A stretch of 64,000 nt of DNA from Halolamina pelagica (GCF_001307315.1 NZ_LGUC01000001.1:1426001-1490000); one strand, 5' to 3'. Shown: positions 30,517 to 40,842, counted from the first letter of the stretch. Made by a program: numbers and translations. The notes: generated by a model not told the origin, from the sequence alone.

Positions 30517-30535
30517 TTAGTTGACGCCGACCTAA
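30517..30535. promoter_or_regulatory. Partial iron-box-like palindrome
   Basis: TTAGTTGACGCCGACCTAA shares the nonamer CCGACCTAA exactly with the operator at 11028-11036 and has TTAG as a left arm, 11 nt before the start at 30546. It could be a weak DtxR-type site or chance. Confidence 0.25.
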
Positions 30536-30545
30536 CAACTGTCGC

Positions 30546-30859
30546 ATGGCCCTCCAAACGGGACCGATCGTGTCGGTTCTGATCAGCCGCGTCACGCTCG
30601 GCGTGTTCGCAGTGGTCGGCGCCGCTGTCGCCCTCGCAGAGTGGGGCGTCATCCCCAGGAGGCACTACTCGTCGGGGCACCGGGGATCGCTGCGGCACTC
30701 CTCCTCGACACGTTCCTCTACAACGAGTTCCTCATCCGTACGGGCGCGGGGATCTGGGTCGAGATCTACGTGTTCCTCTACGTTCAGGCCGTCCTCGTCG
30801 GCGCCGTGGTGACCGCACTTCGGCGGCACTGGTCGGAAGAGCTGCCAGCCGCGGCCTGA
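30546..30859 (+). CDS. Small three-helix membrane protein (frameshifted)
   Basis: As read, the gene splits in two. One extra C in the run at 30653-30656 gives a 104-residue protein with three hydrophobic helices (VLISRVTLGVFAVVGAAVAL, LLVGAPGIAAALLLDTFL and IYVFLYVQAVLVGAVVTAL). No family is recognised. It lies between the DICT gene (divergent) and an M20 peptidase. Confidence 0.65.
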
Positions 30860-30945
30860 GGCGAAACCGCGGCCGTCGACCGCTGAGTCTCGGCAACAAG
30901 CGACCCCTTGCGACCCTTTACCTCACTCCAGCCCTCCGAAGGCCT

Positions 30946-32324
30946 ATGGACCCGACAGTCGACGAGACGATCGAGGACCGGTTCGACGCGTACCTGGACG
31001 ACCTGATCGAACTGGTCGCGCAGCCGTCGATCAGCGCGACCGGCGAGGGGGTTCGCGAGTGCGCCCGCCACGAGCGCCAACTCTGCCTGGAGTACGGCTT
31101 CGACGAGGCCGAGATCGTCGAGACCGCGGGTCACCCGTCCGTGCTGGCTCACGCCTACGTCGACAACGACCCCGACAACGACGCGCCGACGGCGCTAGTG
31201 TACGGCCACTACGACGTACAGCCAGTCGATCGCGAGCAGTGGACCAGCCCCCGTTCGAGCCGGAGGTTCGCGTCGAGGACGGCGCGGAGCTCCTGTACGG
31301 TCGCGGTACCGTCGACAACAAGGGCCAGCACTTCACCTACCCCTGTGCCGTCCGGACGCTTCGTGACACCACGGGGCTGCCGTGCAACGTCACCCTGATC
31401 CTCGACGGCGAGGAGGAGAGCGGCAGCCCGAACCTGCTCGACGCCGTCGAGGCGCGCGAGGACCATCTCGCGGCCGACGTGTCGATCAACTCGGACGGCC
31501 CCATCGACGGCTCCGGCCGCCCGAGCGTGAGCTTCGGTAACCGCGGCATCCTCGTGGTCGGCCTCGACGTCGACGGCCCCAAAGGCGACCTCCATTCCGG
31601 CCACTACGGCGGCGCGGTCCCCAGTCCCGCGTGGGAGCTGATCCGCCTGCTCGGGACGATGCGGGACGAGCACGGGCGGATCGCCATCGACGGGTTCTAC
31701 GACGCCGTCGAGGGCGTCCCGGCGCCGGACCGCGACCTGCTCGACGAGTTCGAGCCCGACCCCGACGAACTCCAAGCCGACCTCGACGTCGGCGGGTTCC
31801 AGGACGGCCCCGGCGAGACGTTCCTCGAGCAGACGCTGTACTACCCCTCGCTCAACGTCAACGGCCTCGCCAGCGGGCACGGCGAGGACGGGTTCAAAAC
31901 GATCGTCCCCAGCGACGCCGCGGCGACGATCGACATGCGCCTCGTGGTGGATCAGGACCCAGACCGGATCTTTGAACTGTTCGAACGCCACGTCGAGGCC
32001 CACGCCGACGACCGACTGGAGACGACCGTCACCTACCACGCCAGCATGGATCCGATGCGGACGCCGATCGACACGCCGTACTTCGACCCGATCGTCGACG
32101 CCGTCACGGACGGCTGGGGCGAAGAGCCGGTCGTGAAGCCGTCGACCGGCGGCTCGGCGCCGTACGCGCTGTTCACCGACTACCTCGGGCTCCCGCACGC
32201 GAGTATTCCGTACGGCCAGAACGACAACAATCAGCACTCGCCCGACGAGCGGTTCGCCGTCGAGCACTTCAGAACGGGCATCCGGACCAGCGCGCGCTTG
32301 CTCGACGCGGTCTCGACGGTCTGA
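30946..32324 (+). CDS. M20 family metallopeptidase / dipeptidase (frameshifted)
   Basis: A 459-residue di-zinc peptidase of the PepV/CNDP type. VYGHYDVQP carries the first metal His/Asp pair, LYGRGTVDNKGQ the bridging Asp, and ILDGEEESGS the catalytic Glu pair. HSGHYGGAVPSPA marks the dimerisation lid. The frame breaks just after DREQWTSP. Restoring one C at 31248-31252 joins it to PFEPEVRVEDG. It probably cleaves small peptides in the cytosol. Confidence 0.92.
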
Positions 32325-32336
32325 CCGGTCGGCCGT

Positions 32337-33668
32337 TCACTCCTCGCGTTCCAACGCCGCCAGGATCGGCTCGAACTTCAGGCTGACCTCCTCCCACTCG
32401 TCCGCCGGATCGCTGTCGGCGACGATCCCGTTGCCCGCGAACAGCGTCGCACGGCGTCCGCCAGCCACGGCTGAGCGAATGCCGACCGCGAACTCGCCGT
32501 CGCCGTCGGCGTCGAACCATCCGACCGGCGCGGCGTACCAGCCACGCTCGAACGTCTCGGTCTCGCGGATGACTCGTTCGGCGGTCTCGGGCGGCAGGCC
32601 GCCCACGGCCGGGGTCGGGTGCAGCGCGTCGACGAGATCGAGCACGTGGGGGTCGCCGTCGAGGTCGGCCTCGATGGGGGTGTGGAGATGCTGGACGGTC
32701 GCCAGCTTCCGGACGCCCTGCTCGGCGACGGTCACCTCGCCCATCGGCGCGAGGCGTTCCTCGATCGTCTCCGCCACCAACGCCTGCTCGTGCTGGAGCT
32801 TCTCGCTTTCGAGCAGCGAGTCCGCGAGCGCGGCGTCCTCTTCGGGCGTGTCGCCGCGGGCGACTGTGCCGGCGAGCGCGTCGGTTCGGGCGTGGTCGCC
32901 GTCGAGGTGGACCAGTCGCTCGGGCGGGACGCCGAAGAAGCCGGCCTCGTCGGTCGGCTGGATCAGGAACCGGAAACAGTCGGGGTAGGAGCGCCGCAGT
33001 CGTTCGAGCGCGTCGGAGATATCGACCGCTTCTTCGAGCGTGACCGCGAGCGCGACGGCGAGTACGACCTTCCGCAGGTCGCCGGCCTCGATGCGCTCGA
33101 CTGCGGACTCGATCCCGGCGGCCCACGCCGCCTCAGTCGTCGTGCGGCGGCTGGCGACGACGCCCGGCTGCCCGCCGACCGGGCGCATCGCCGGCAGCTG
33201 ACCGATCTCGTCCGCGATCGTCTCCAGTTCCGCCTCGAGCGCGTCCGTGTCGCCGTCGACACGGGTGACCGTGAGGTGGGTCGCCTCGTCGGTGCGGACC
33301 AACTGAATCCGGGGGAGCACGAACGCTGCCGGCGGGAACCCCTCCCACGGGGGCTCGGGCTCGTGGTCGTCGTGGAACGCCGCGCCGCCGAAGAAGCGGG
33401 GTCTGGCCGCCCCGTCGGGCATGGTCGCGCCCGCGAACGCCGTTTCGGCAGCGTCTCTGACCGTTTGGAACCGCTCGGCGCCGTCGCTCGTGAGTCGGAT
33501 CGCCTCGCCCGCACCGACCACTTCCAGCCCGTCCGGGGCGGCCCAGCGGACGCGTGGCGCGCCTCGACCGACGAGAAAGGCGCGGAACGACACGTCCGGA
33601 ACCTCCCGGCTCCGGGCGACGAGCGTCGTCTCTGCCGGATCGATACCGGCCTGCCGCGATGACTCCAT
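32337..33668 (-). CDS. menF: Isochorismate synthase
   Basis: A 443-residue chorismate-binding enzyme. The C-terminal domain (from about residue 180) has KVVLAVALAV, LAGTVARGDTPEED, QHLHTPIEADL, LHPTPAVGGLP and AVGIRSAVAGG, all family-conserved. It isomerises chorismate to isochorismate, the entry to menaquinone synthesis, and menaquinone is the haloarchaeal respiratory quinone. The other men genes are not adjacent. Confidence 0.9.
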   Translation of the reverse strand: MESSRQAGIDPAETTLVARSREVPDVSFRAFLVGRGAPRVRWAAPDGLEVVGAGEAIRLTSDGAERFQTVRDAAETAFAGATMPDGAARPRFFGGAAFHDDHEPEPPWEGFPPAAFVLPRIQLVRTDEATHLTVTRVDGDTDALEAELETIADEIGQLPAMRPVGGQPGVVASRRTTTEAAWAAGIESAVERIEAGDLRKVVLAVALAVTLEEAVDISDALERLRRSYPDCFRFLIQPTDEAGFFGVPPERLVHLDGDHARTDALAGTVARGDTPEEDAALADSLLESEKLQHEQALVAETIEERLAPMGEVTVAEQGVRKLATVQHLHTPIEADLDGDPHVLDLVDALHPTPAVGGLPPETAERVIRETETFERGWYAAPVGWFDADGDGEFAVGIRSAVAGGRRATLFAGNGIVADSDPADEWEEVSLKFEPILAALEREE

Positions 33669-33694
33669 CTACTCCTCCTTTTCGGGGGACGGCC

Positions 33695-34285
33695 CTAACT
33701 GTACCGCTCCTCGTTCCACGGGTTCGCGGAGTCGGAGTAGCCGCGTTTCTCCCAGTAGCCGAGCTCGGGCTCGGTGAGGAACTCCACGCCTTTCACCCAC
33801 TTCGCGCCCTTGTAGGCGTACTTGTGCGGGGTCACAACCCGTAGCGGGCCGCCGTGGTCGGCCGGCAGCGGCTCGCCGTCGAACGCCCAGACGAACATGA
33901 CCTCCCGGCGGTCGCACTCCCCGAGCGTGAGATCGGTCGTGTAGCCGTCGTGAGCGTGGAACATGACGTGTTCGGCGTCGTCGGCGACGCCGACCGCGTC
34001 CGCGAGTTCGGGGAAGGGGAGGCCCGTAAACGCACAGTCGAACTTCGACCAGCCGGTGACACAGTGGAAGTCCTGTCGCTGCGTCTCCGGCGCCAGATCG
34101 CGGAACTCCGCGGCGGTGAACTCCCGAGGCTCTTCGACGGCGCCGGAGACGGTGAACGTCCAGTCGTCGTCGACGGCGGGCGTGTCGCCCTTCGAGAGGA
34201 CGGGGAAGCTCTCGGTCTTTCGCTGCCCGGGCGGGAGGCGCTCGCCACCGAACTCCTCGTGGAGCGCCGTCACGTCTGTGGTCAT
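33695..34285 (-). CDS. Sulfite oxidase-fold molybdopterin oxidoreductase
   Basis: A 196-residue protein of the YedY/sulfite-oxidase molybdopterin fold. DFHCVTGWSKFD holds the Mo-binding Cys (about residue 75). DHGGPLRVVTPHKYAYKGAKWVKG is the conserved second part of the cofactor pocket. There is no Tat signal, so it is cytoplasmic, unlike YedY. It lacks the dimerisation domain of true sulfite oxidase. The substrate is unknown. Confidence 0.88.
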   Translation of the reverse strand: MTTDVTALHEEFGGERLPPGQRKTESFPVLSKGDTPAVDDDWTFTVSGAVEEPREFTAAEFRDLAPETQRQDFHCVTGWSKFDCAFTGLPFPELADAVGVADDAEHVMFHAHDGYTTDLTLGECDRREVMFVWAFDGEPLPADHGGPLRVVTPHKYAYKGAKWVKGVEFLTEPELGYWEKRGYSDSANPWNEERYS

Positions 34286-34437
34286 ACTCGGTCGAAGTGG
34301 GTCCGGTCACCTATGGGTGTCGGATCCGGCACCCTCGGCGGAGTCTTCCCCGAGGATTCAGGCTGCTGGCGCCGGCTGCGCTGGTGGGCGGCGCGGCAAC
34401 GGGCTTAAATACCCGCTGCGACAAACTCCTCTGACAG

Positions 34438-34650
34438 ATGCCGAAGGTCGATCTCACCGTCCCCGAACACTTGGAAATGCAGATCGCACAGCTCGTCGAG
34501 CAGGGCGAGTTCGTGGACCGAAACGAGGCCGTCGAAGAACTCCTCTCCACCGGACTGAAAGCCTACAAAACCAGCGGCCCGATGGACGACGAGGAGCCCG
34601 AGTACGAGGACGAGGGCATGATGGGCCACGAGGACGAGTACGTTTTCTGA
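34438..34650 (+). CDS. Ribbon-helix-helix regulator
   Basis: A 70-residue protein. Residues 1-45 (PKVDLTVPEHLEMQIAQLVE, then FVDRNEAVEELLSTGLKAY) form a CopG/Arc-type ribbon-helix-helix DNA-binding fold. An acidic tail of about 25 residues follows. It is probably a dimeric transcription factor. TTAAAT just upstream (34405-34410) is a good TATA element for a near-leaderless start at 34438. Confidence 0.82.
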   Translation: MPKVDLTVPEHLEMQIAQLVEQGEFVDRNEAVEELLSTGLKAYKTSGPMDDEEPEYEDEGMMGHEDEYVF

Positions 34651-34759
34651 TCGGCGTTTTCGCAGGGTTCGCTCACACCGTGAGTCCCGACTCCCTCGGG
34701 AGCGTATCGTGTGAGGTCACCCCAATAACGTTTAACCGCCGGAACCGCGTGGTTCGGGT

Positions 34760-35038
34760 ATGCACAAGGACGAACTGCTCGAACTCCACGAACAGATGGT
34801 GATCATCATGGAGAACTTCCGGGAGCGCGAGGACGTCGAACCCGGAACCTTCGACGAGTACGACGAGCTCGACGTCGACCCGTCTCACGTCCATAAATCC
34901 AAGAGCGAGCACAAACACGCCGTGTTCGTGCTGGGCAACGCGCTCGCGAACGCGATGAGCGAAGACGAGTTCTCCTCGGCCGGCCGGATCGGCAAGCGGA
35001 TGCAGGAGCTCGCCGAGGACGCCGAAAGCCGCCTGTAG
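34760..35038 (+). CDS. UPF0058 family protein
   Basis: A 92-residue, all-helical acidic protein matching the archaeal UPF0058 family (HKDELLELHEQMVIIMENF, HKHAVFVLGNALANAMSEDE). It starts at the ATG at 34760. The A/T-rich AATAACGTTTAA at 34723-34734 probably holds the promoter. It touches the DUF4112 gene (TAGATG), so the two are likely co-transcribed. No biochemical function is established. Confidence 0.88.
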   Translation: MHKDELLELHEQMVIIMENFREREDVEPGTFDEYDELDVDPSHVHKSKSEHKHAVFVLGNALANAMSEDEFSSAGRIGKRMQELAEDAESRL

Positions 35039-35374
35039 ATGGCTGAACCGGCCCGGCTGACCCGTGCCCGGCGCGTGGCAGATCTTCTCGACGCCGCATT
35101 CACGCTGCCCGTGATCGGGCGTGTGGGGTTCGACGGGCTGATCGGGCTGCTTCCGGTCGTCGGCGACTGGGCGATGGCGATCCCGTCGCTGTACGTCGTC
35201 TACCAGGGGTACCGACTCGGCCTGCGGAAACGAACCGTCGCGTGGATGCTCCTGCTGCTACTCGTCGAAACCGTCGCCGGGAGCGTCCCGATCGTCGGCG
35301 ACGCGCTCGACATCGCGTGGAACGCGAACCAGCGAAACGTGGCACGGATCGAGCGCCACGTCGCCGACGGCTGA
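35039..35374 (+). CDS. DUF4112 membrane protein
   Basis: A 111-residue protein with the DUF4112 pattern: FDGLIGLLPVVGDWAMAIPSLYVVYQGYRLG followed, after a second helix, by SVPIVGDALDIAWNANQRN. Two short membrane or re-entrant helices are each preceded by a P-V-G-D motif. The gene starts directly on the UPF0058 stop. A longer paralogue is at 42538-42984. Function unknown. Confidence 0.85.
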   Translation: MAEPARLTRARRVADLLDAAFTLPVIGRVGFDGLIGLLPVVGDWAMAIPSLYVVYQGYRLGLRKRTVAWMLLLLLVETVAGSVPIVGDALDIAWNANQRNVARIERHVADG

Positions 35375-35457
35375 CCGACGGCGGCGACGGGTCCCCGTGA
35401 GCCACCACCGAAACGAACCGGTTCGTTTTTTCACCTGATCGGGCTCACGCTCCGGTC

Positions 35458-35865
35458 ATGGCTACGGAGTCACCCGAGATGAGCGACCAGCTCCTGACGA
35501 TACTCGGTGCCGGCGCCGGCGTGATGCAGATCGTCGTGTTCACGTGGGTTAGCGTGCTGCTGTTCGACAGCGTCGTCTACGGCGTCGCCGTCGGCGCGTT
35601 CGCCGGCGTGGGAGCGTTCCTCTTCATCCCCTGGCTGCTGAGCTACACGGCCGCACAGGAGGGTCAGAGCCTCGAACCGGCGAGTGAGCGAGTGAGCCGC
35701 AGCACCGGGACGGGCGTGTTCGGCCTCGGACTGGAACTGGGCGCCATCACGATGCTCACGCTGGGGTTCGTTCGCGAACCGCCGGGGCTGCTGTTGGGCG
35801 TCGCGAGCGCGCTCGTCGTCGCCGTCGGGGCCTACTTGGTCGGCTCGTTCGTCCTGGCGCGGTAA
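35458..35865 (+). CDS. Four-helix membrane protein, unknown
   Basis: A 135-residue protein with four predicted membrane helices in two pairs (VMQIVVFTWVSVLLFDSVV / AVGAFAGVGAFLFIPWLLSY and LELGAITMLTLGFV / LLLGVASALVVAVGAYLVGS). There are no conserved catalytic residues. It stands alone and is convergent with the acetyltransferase. Confidence 0.7.
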   Translation: MATESPEMSDQLLTILGAGAGVMQIVVFTWVSVLLFDSVVYGVAVGAFAGVGAFLFIPWLLSYTAAQEGQSLEPASERVSRSTGTGVFGLGLELGAITMLTLGFVREPPGLLLGVASALVVAVGAYLVGSFVLAR

Positions 35866-35898
35866 CGCGCCGCCGACGCGGCAGGCGGCGGTCCCGTG

Positions 35899-36477
35899 TC
35901 AGAGCGTCCGGGACATCCGGTGGGCGGCACCCATCGGGTTGATCGTGGAGAACCCGGCGCGGCTGTAGAACCGCTGAACCCCGCGCTTCCAGGACTCCAC
36001 GGTGAGCCAGACGTACCTGATCCCCTGCTCGCGGGCGAACCCCAGGCCGTTGGCCATGAGTTCGCTGCCGATGCCGGCGTGTTGGTACTCCTGGTGGACG
36101 AAGATCGCGAGCTCGTGGCGATCCGTGCCGTCCGGGACGAAGCTCACGTGCCCCACCGGCCGGCCCTCGTGGAGGGCGACGACGTTCACTCCCGCCAGGA
36201 GCCCCTCGACCCACGCCCGGATCTCGTCGCGCCGGATCGGCGGCGTCCCCTGGGCACGCTGTTCGGGGTCGAACGTGTCGTACATCTCGATCAGTCCCGC
36301 GAACGTCTCGTCGCGGTACGGACGGATCTGGATCTCCCGGCCGTCGTCGTCGACGATCGTCGACGGGGGCTCAGTTGGGTGGATGCGTGCGGGCCTGATT
36401 CGGTCGAGCAGCCCGCGAACGCCGCGGCGTGCCTTCTCGATCACTCTCGATTCCCTTGTGGATTGCTCACACATCAC
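35899..36477 (-). CDS. GNAT family N-acetyltransferase
   Basis: A 192-residue protein with a basic N-terminal extension of about 45 residues before a GNAT domain (IQIRPYRDETFAGLIEMYDT). The acetyl-CoA-binding loop is EYQHAGIGSELM near residue 135, followed by YVWLTVESWKRGVQRFYSRAGF, the typical beta5-alpha4 region. The acceptor substrate is unknown. The start may be either of two adjacent ATG codons. Confidence 0.85.
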   Translation of the reverse strand: MMCEQSTRESRVIEKARRGVRGLLDRIRPARIHPTEPPSTIVDDDGREIQIRPYRDETFAGLIEMYDTFDPEQRAQGTPPIRRDEIRAWVEGLLAGVNVVALHEGRPVGHVSFVPDGTDRHELAIFVHQEYQHAGIGSELMANGLGFAREQGIRYVWLTVESWKRGVQRFYSRAGFSTINPMGAAHRMSRTL

Positions 36478-36563
36478 GCGCCGTCCCTGATAAACACCCG
36501 GCCCGATTCCCTGGCCGGTCCCGCTCCCCCGGAAGCTAAGCCCTGTCAGTGACAGGCACGGGT

Positions 36564-37721
36564 ATGGACGAGCGCCTTGTCGCCGAGAAAGTGGAACAGG
36601 CCCGTGACGCCGTCGCCGACAGCGACGCCGACGTCTGGGTGATCTACTGCCGGGAGACCGACGAGATACACGAGCCGACGCTGCCGTACGTGCTGGGGTT
36701 CGACGTGGTCTGGCCCACCGCGATCGTCGTCGGACCCGAGGCGTCCACGGTGATCCTGGGCCAGCACGACGCGCCGACCGCCGAGGATCTGGGCGTGCAC
36801 ACGGTCCGCCCGTACGACGAGTCGATTCGGGAGCCGCTCCGGGCGGCGCTGGCAGAACTCGACGCCGAGACGGTCGCCGTCAACTTCGACCGCGACGACA
36901 ACGTCGCCGACGGCCTCACCCACGGGATGTACCTCCGACTCGACGACCTGCTGCCCGATCGGGAGTTCGTCGGCGCCGGCGACATCGTCGCCGACGTCCG
37001 CGGGATCAAGTCCGAGACCGAACGGGAACGCATCGAGGCCGCCGGCGAGACGACGCTCGATCTCCTCCACGCCGCCGCCGACGAGTGGACGGCCGACACC
37101 ACGGAGGCAGAGGTCGCCGACTACCTCCACGACCGGATGCGGGAGGCGGGCTACGGCAGCGCGTGGTCGTGGGAGTACTGCCCGACGGTCCACGCCGGCG
37201 GCGCCGCCGACGTGGGCCATACGCTCCCCGGCGACCGGACGGTCCCCGAGGGCGAACTCCTCCACGTCGACTTCGGCGTCGTCCAGGACGGCTACGCCGC
37301 CGACCTCCAGCGGCTCTGGGTCAACGGTGAGCCGCCGGCGGGCCTCGTCGAGGCGTTCGAGGACGTGCGCGCGGCCATCGAGGCCGGCTACGACGAACTC
37401 GAACCCGGTGCCGTGGGCCACCGCGTCGACGCTCGCGCCCGCGCGGAGCTGGTCGCGCGGGACCGGGAGCTGTTCGACCACGGCTTCGGTCACCAGGTCG
37501 GTCGCAGCGCCCACGACGGCGGCATGCTGCTGGGCCCGGAGTGGGAGCGCTACGGCGAGACCGTCGAGGGCGAGGCCCGGCCGGGCGAGATATACACGAT
37601 GGAGCTCGGGCTCGACACCGAGTGGGGCTACGTCGGCCAGGAGGAGATGGTCCGGGTGACCGAGGACGGCACCGAGTACGTCGTCGAGCCCCAGACGGAG
37701 CTCTGGCGCCTCGACGAGTAG
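36564..37721 (+). CDS. M24 family metallopeptidase (Xaa-Pro peptidase-like)
   Basis: A 385-residue pita-bread enzyme. Metal ligands appear as D in HVDFGVVQDGYAADLQ (two Asp), H in FGHQVGRSAHDGG, E in YTMELGLDTEWG and E in GQEEMVRV. The creatinase-like N-terminal domain has IYCRETDEIHEPTLPYVLG. The ATG at 36564 is chosen over an in-frame GTG at 36549. It is a paralogue of the protein at 7510-8625. Confidence 0.9.
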   Translation: MDERLVAEKVEQARDAVADSDADVWVIYCRETDEIHEPTLPYVLGFDVVWPTAIVVGPEASTVILGQHDAPTAEDLGVHTVRPYDESIREPLRAALAELDAETVAVNFDRDDNVADGLTHGMYLRLDDLLPDREFVGAGDIVADVRGIKSETERERIEAAGETTLDLLHAAADEWTADTTEAEVADYLHDRMREAGYGSAWSWEYCPTVHAGGAADVGHTLPGDRTVPEGELLHVDFGVVQDGYAADLQRLWVNGEPPAGLVEAFEDVRAAIEAGYDELEPGAVGHRVDARARAELVARDRELFDHGFGHQVGRSAHDGGMLLGPEWERYGETVEGEARPGEIYTMELGLDTEWGYVGQEEMVRVTEDGTEYVVEPQTELWRLDE

Positions 37722-37803
37722 CGGCCTGAGCCGAGCAGTTCGCCGGGAGACGCAGCTATTTACCGCTCCAACCCACCGCTCCGATAGCGCCACGCCTCTC
37801 GAC

Positions 37804-39038
37804 ATGCTCCCGACCACGCTCGGCCGCGCCCGCGAGATGCTCACCGCCCTCCACGGTGACGGCCGCGGCTGGAGCGTCGTCGCCGTCGCGCTGGGGTGGG
37901 CGATGATCGTCGGCACGATGCTCTCCGTCCCGGCGGCGCTGCCGTACATCCGCGCGGAGTTCACGCTGAGCAACACCGGCGCCGGCGTCGCCGTCACCGC
38001 GATGTGGCTGGTGTACGGCGCCTGCCAGTTCCCCGCCGGGCTGCTCACCGACCGGATCGGCGAACGACGGATGCTGCTCGGCTCGATGGCGCTGGGCGGG
38101 GCCGTCGCCGCCGCCTTCGCCGTGTCGCCGACGTTCCCCGTCTTCGTTCTGAGCGCCGGCCTGTTCGGGATCGTCGGCGGCCTGTTCGCGACGCCGCGGG
38201 TGACGCTGCTCTCGCGGGCGTTCCCCGACAACAGCGGGACGGCGATCGGCGTCGTGATGGCCGCTGGCAACGTCGGCTCGTCGCTGCTCCCTGCCGGCGT
38301 CGGGCTGCTCGCGGCGGCGATCGGCTGGCGGTTCGGGTTCGGGCTGGAGATCCCGCTGTTCCTCGTTGCGTTCGTCGCGCTGTGGATCGCTCTCGACGGC
38401 ACCCCGCGCTCGGAAGGGCCGGCTGCGGAGGAATCGACCGGAGCGGAACCCTCGGTGCGGGAGCTCCTGCCCCGCGTGCTCGGGGCGGTCCGGGATCGGG
38501 AGATCGTGCTCGTGACGGCCGCGATCACGCTGACGTTCTTCACGTTTCAGGGGTTGACCGCGTTCCTCACGACGTATCTCGTCGACGTGAAAGCGCTCGG
38601 CGAGGGGACCGCCGCGATCCTGTTCGGGGGCTGTTCGCCGTCGCCGCGATCACCCAGCCACTCGCCGGGCGGGTGGCGGATCGTACGAATGAACGGGTCG
38701 TCCTGATCGCGATCACGGCGGTCTACGCCTTGTTGTTGGTCGGACTGGTGCTGACGGGTGAGCGCCTGCTGCTGAGCGTGGTCGTCGTCCTGCTCGGCAC
38801 CCAGCGCGGATCGACCCCGGTCGCGACGGCGTACATCGCGGCCGGGCTGCCAGCGGATATCCGGGGCAGCGGCTACGGTCTCCTGCGGACCGTGTTCACG
38901 AGCGTCTCCTCGCTCGGCGCGATCGTCGTCGGCGCGTTCGCCGACGCGGCGCTGTTCGACGCGGCGTTCCTGCTGCTCGCGGGGTTGGCCGTGGTCGCGA
39001 CCGGCTGCTACATGCTACTCCCCCGGCCGGGGGCGTAG
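37804..39038 (+). CDS. Major facilitator superfamily transporter (frameshifted)
   Basis: A 411-residue, 12-helix transporter. The loop 2-3 signature is GLLTDRIGERRMLLGSMAL. The first half ends in AAILFGG, and the second (LFAVAAITQPLAGRVADRTN, a repeat of the signature) reads in another frame. One extra G in the run at 38626-38630 joins them. Substrate not predictable; likely efflux or uptake of a small solute. Confidence 0.9.
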
Positions 39039-39098
39039 TCGTCACGGCGACCGCTCGTCGGGCGAGCTTTCAAGTCCGGTGACGGCACTACTACGCCC

Positions 39099-40816
39099 AT
39101 GTCCGTCTCGTCGGCCCTCCAGTTCGGGGGGTGCCCTGGGCGCTCCTCCAGCGGCTGTTCGTCGTCGCCGCACTCCTCGGCGGCGGCGCGCTGGCCCTCG
39201 CGCTCGACGACGGCCGCCGCCTCGAGCGCCTCCGGGAGCGGTTCGTGCTCGGCGTGCCGTGGGGGACCGTCGTCACCGTCCTGGGCGTTCTCGGAGTGTA
39301 CCTGTTCGTCCAGAGCGGCTACGCCCACTGGTACCGGCCGGTCGTCCTCCCGTTCCGGGCGTGGTCGTACTTCGAGCCGCTGGGGATGCTCGTCGCCGGC
39401 TTCGCCCACGCCGGGCCGGGCCACCTCCTCGGGAACCTCTTCGGCGCGCTGACGCTCGCGCCCATCGTCGAGTACGCGATCGGGCACTATCCGCCGGAAA
39501 GCGCCGGCGATCCGGAATCGACGCCGTCGACGCTCCGGGGGCGACTCGCTGCGCTCCGGCGGCGCCCAACGGCTCGGGCGTTCCTCCTCTTCCCGCTCGG
39601 CGTCGCCGTCGTCGGCGTCGTGCTCACGATGTTCACCGTCGGCGCCGTGATCGGCTTCTCGGGGTGGTGTTCGCGTTCGCGGGGTTCGCGCTGGCGCGCT
39701 ACCCGCTCGCGACGGTGCTGGCACTCGTCGGGTCGGACCTGCTGAACCTCGTCTACAGCGCGCTCCGGAACCCCACGATCACCGCGTCGGGGCGCTCGCG
39801 GTTCGTCACGCCCTGGTGGGCGGATATCGCGATCCAGGGCCACGCGATCGGATTGCTCGTCGGCGTGGTCCTGGCGGCCGTGGTACTCCGGCATCGTGAC
39901 GGGGCGACACCCTCGCCGACGCGGCTGTGGACCGGGGGTGTGCTCCTCGCCGCCAGCCAGTCGCTCTGGGCGGTGTACTGGTACCGCGGCGGCACCGAGT
40001 ACGTGCTCTACCGCGCGGCCGGCCTCGGCCTCGTCGCGCTGGCGGCAACAGCGATCGTCGTCGCCGTCGCCGGCCCGGACTGGTCGCCGTTTTCGGGGAC
40101 AGCGAGGACCAGACACCAGATAGCGACGAGCCGCGGGTCAGGGACCTCTCGGTGCGACAACTGGGCGTCGTCGCCCTCGTGATCACGGCGGCGCTGTTCT
40201 CCGGCCCCGCGGTCGCGGTCAACCTCGTCTCGACGGAGGGCGACCTCCCGGGGAGCCGGCGACCGTGCGCGGCTACGAGGTCACGTACGCCGAGGGGGTC
40301 GAGAACGAGATGGTGTCGGCGATCCCCGTCACGCTGTTCGGGGAGACGACCGAGGTCACCACCTCCGGGGTGATCGTCGCCAACCCCGACAGGCGGATCT
40401 GGCTCTCGGTCGTGCCACGCGGCCGACTCGCCACCAACGGCCGGGCGACCGTCGTGGTCGGCGGCGTCGGCTGGCGTGACACGGTCACGGCGGTCCGGCG
40501 CGGCTGGACCGCCGTCGGCGGCGGCACGGCCTACGCGGTCGCGCTCGGAACCGAGGGTGAGCGGCGGACGGTGTTCACCTCCGCCCCCGCACAGGCCGAG
40601 CCACGGATCGCGAACCAGAACGTCTCCGTCGCCCCGGGGAACGACTCGTTCTACCTCCTCGTGAGCGAGGGGAACGATACAGTCCGCCGGCCGCTACCCG
40701 AGAGAAACGAGTCGGTGACCGTCCGGAACGTGACGTTCTACGAGCAGGACGAGCGCATCGTCGCCGTCCACGACGGGACGCGGGTTACGGTGCTACGGAA
40801 GGAGACGTACAACTGA
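39099..40816 (+). CDS. Rhomboid family intramembrane serine protease (four frameshifts)
   Basis: The corrected product is 573 residues. HAGPGHLLGNLFGAL is the HxxGNxxxL-like rhomboid motif, GFSGVVFAFAG contains the catalytic Ser of GxSG, and GHAIGLLVGVV contains the catalytic His. A C-terminal domain of about 190 residues after the last helix (VTYAEGVENEMVSAIPVTLF) would lie outside the membrane. Single missing G bases at 39126-39131, 39661-39664, 40095-40098 and 40250-40253 break the frame. Each correction gives smooth conserved sequence. Confidence 0.85.
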
Positions 40817-40842
40817 GCCGATCGGTGGCCGTCGGCGAGTCG

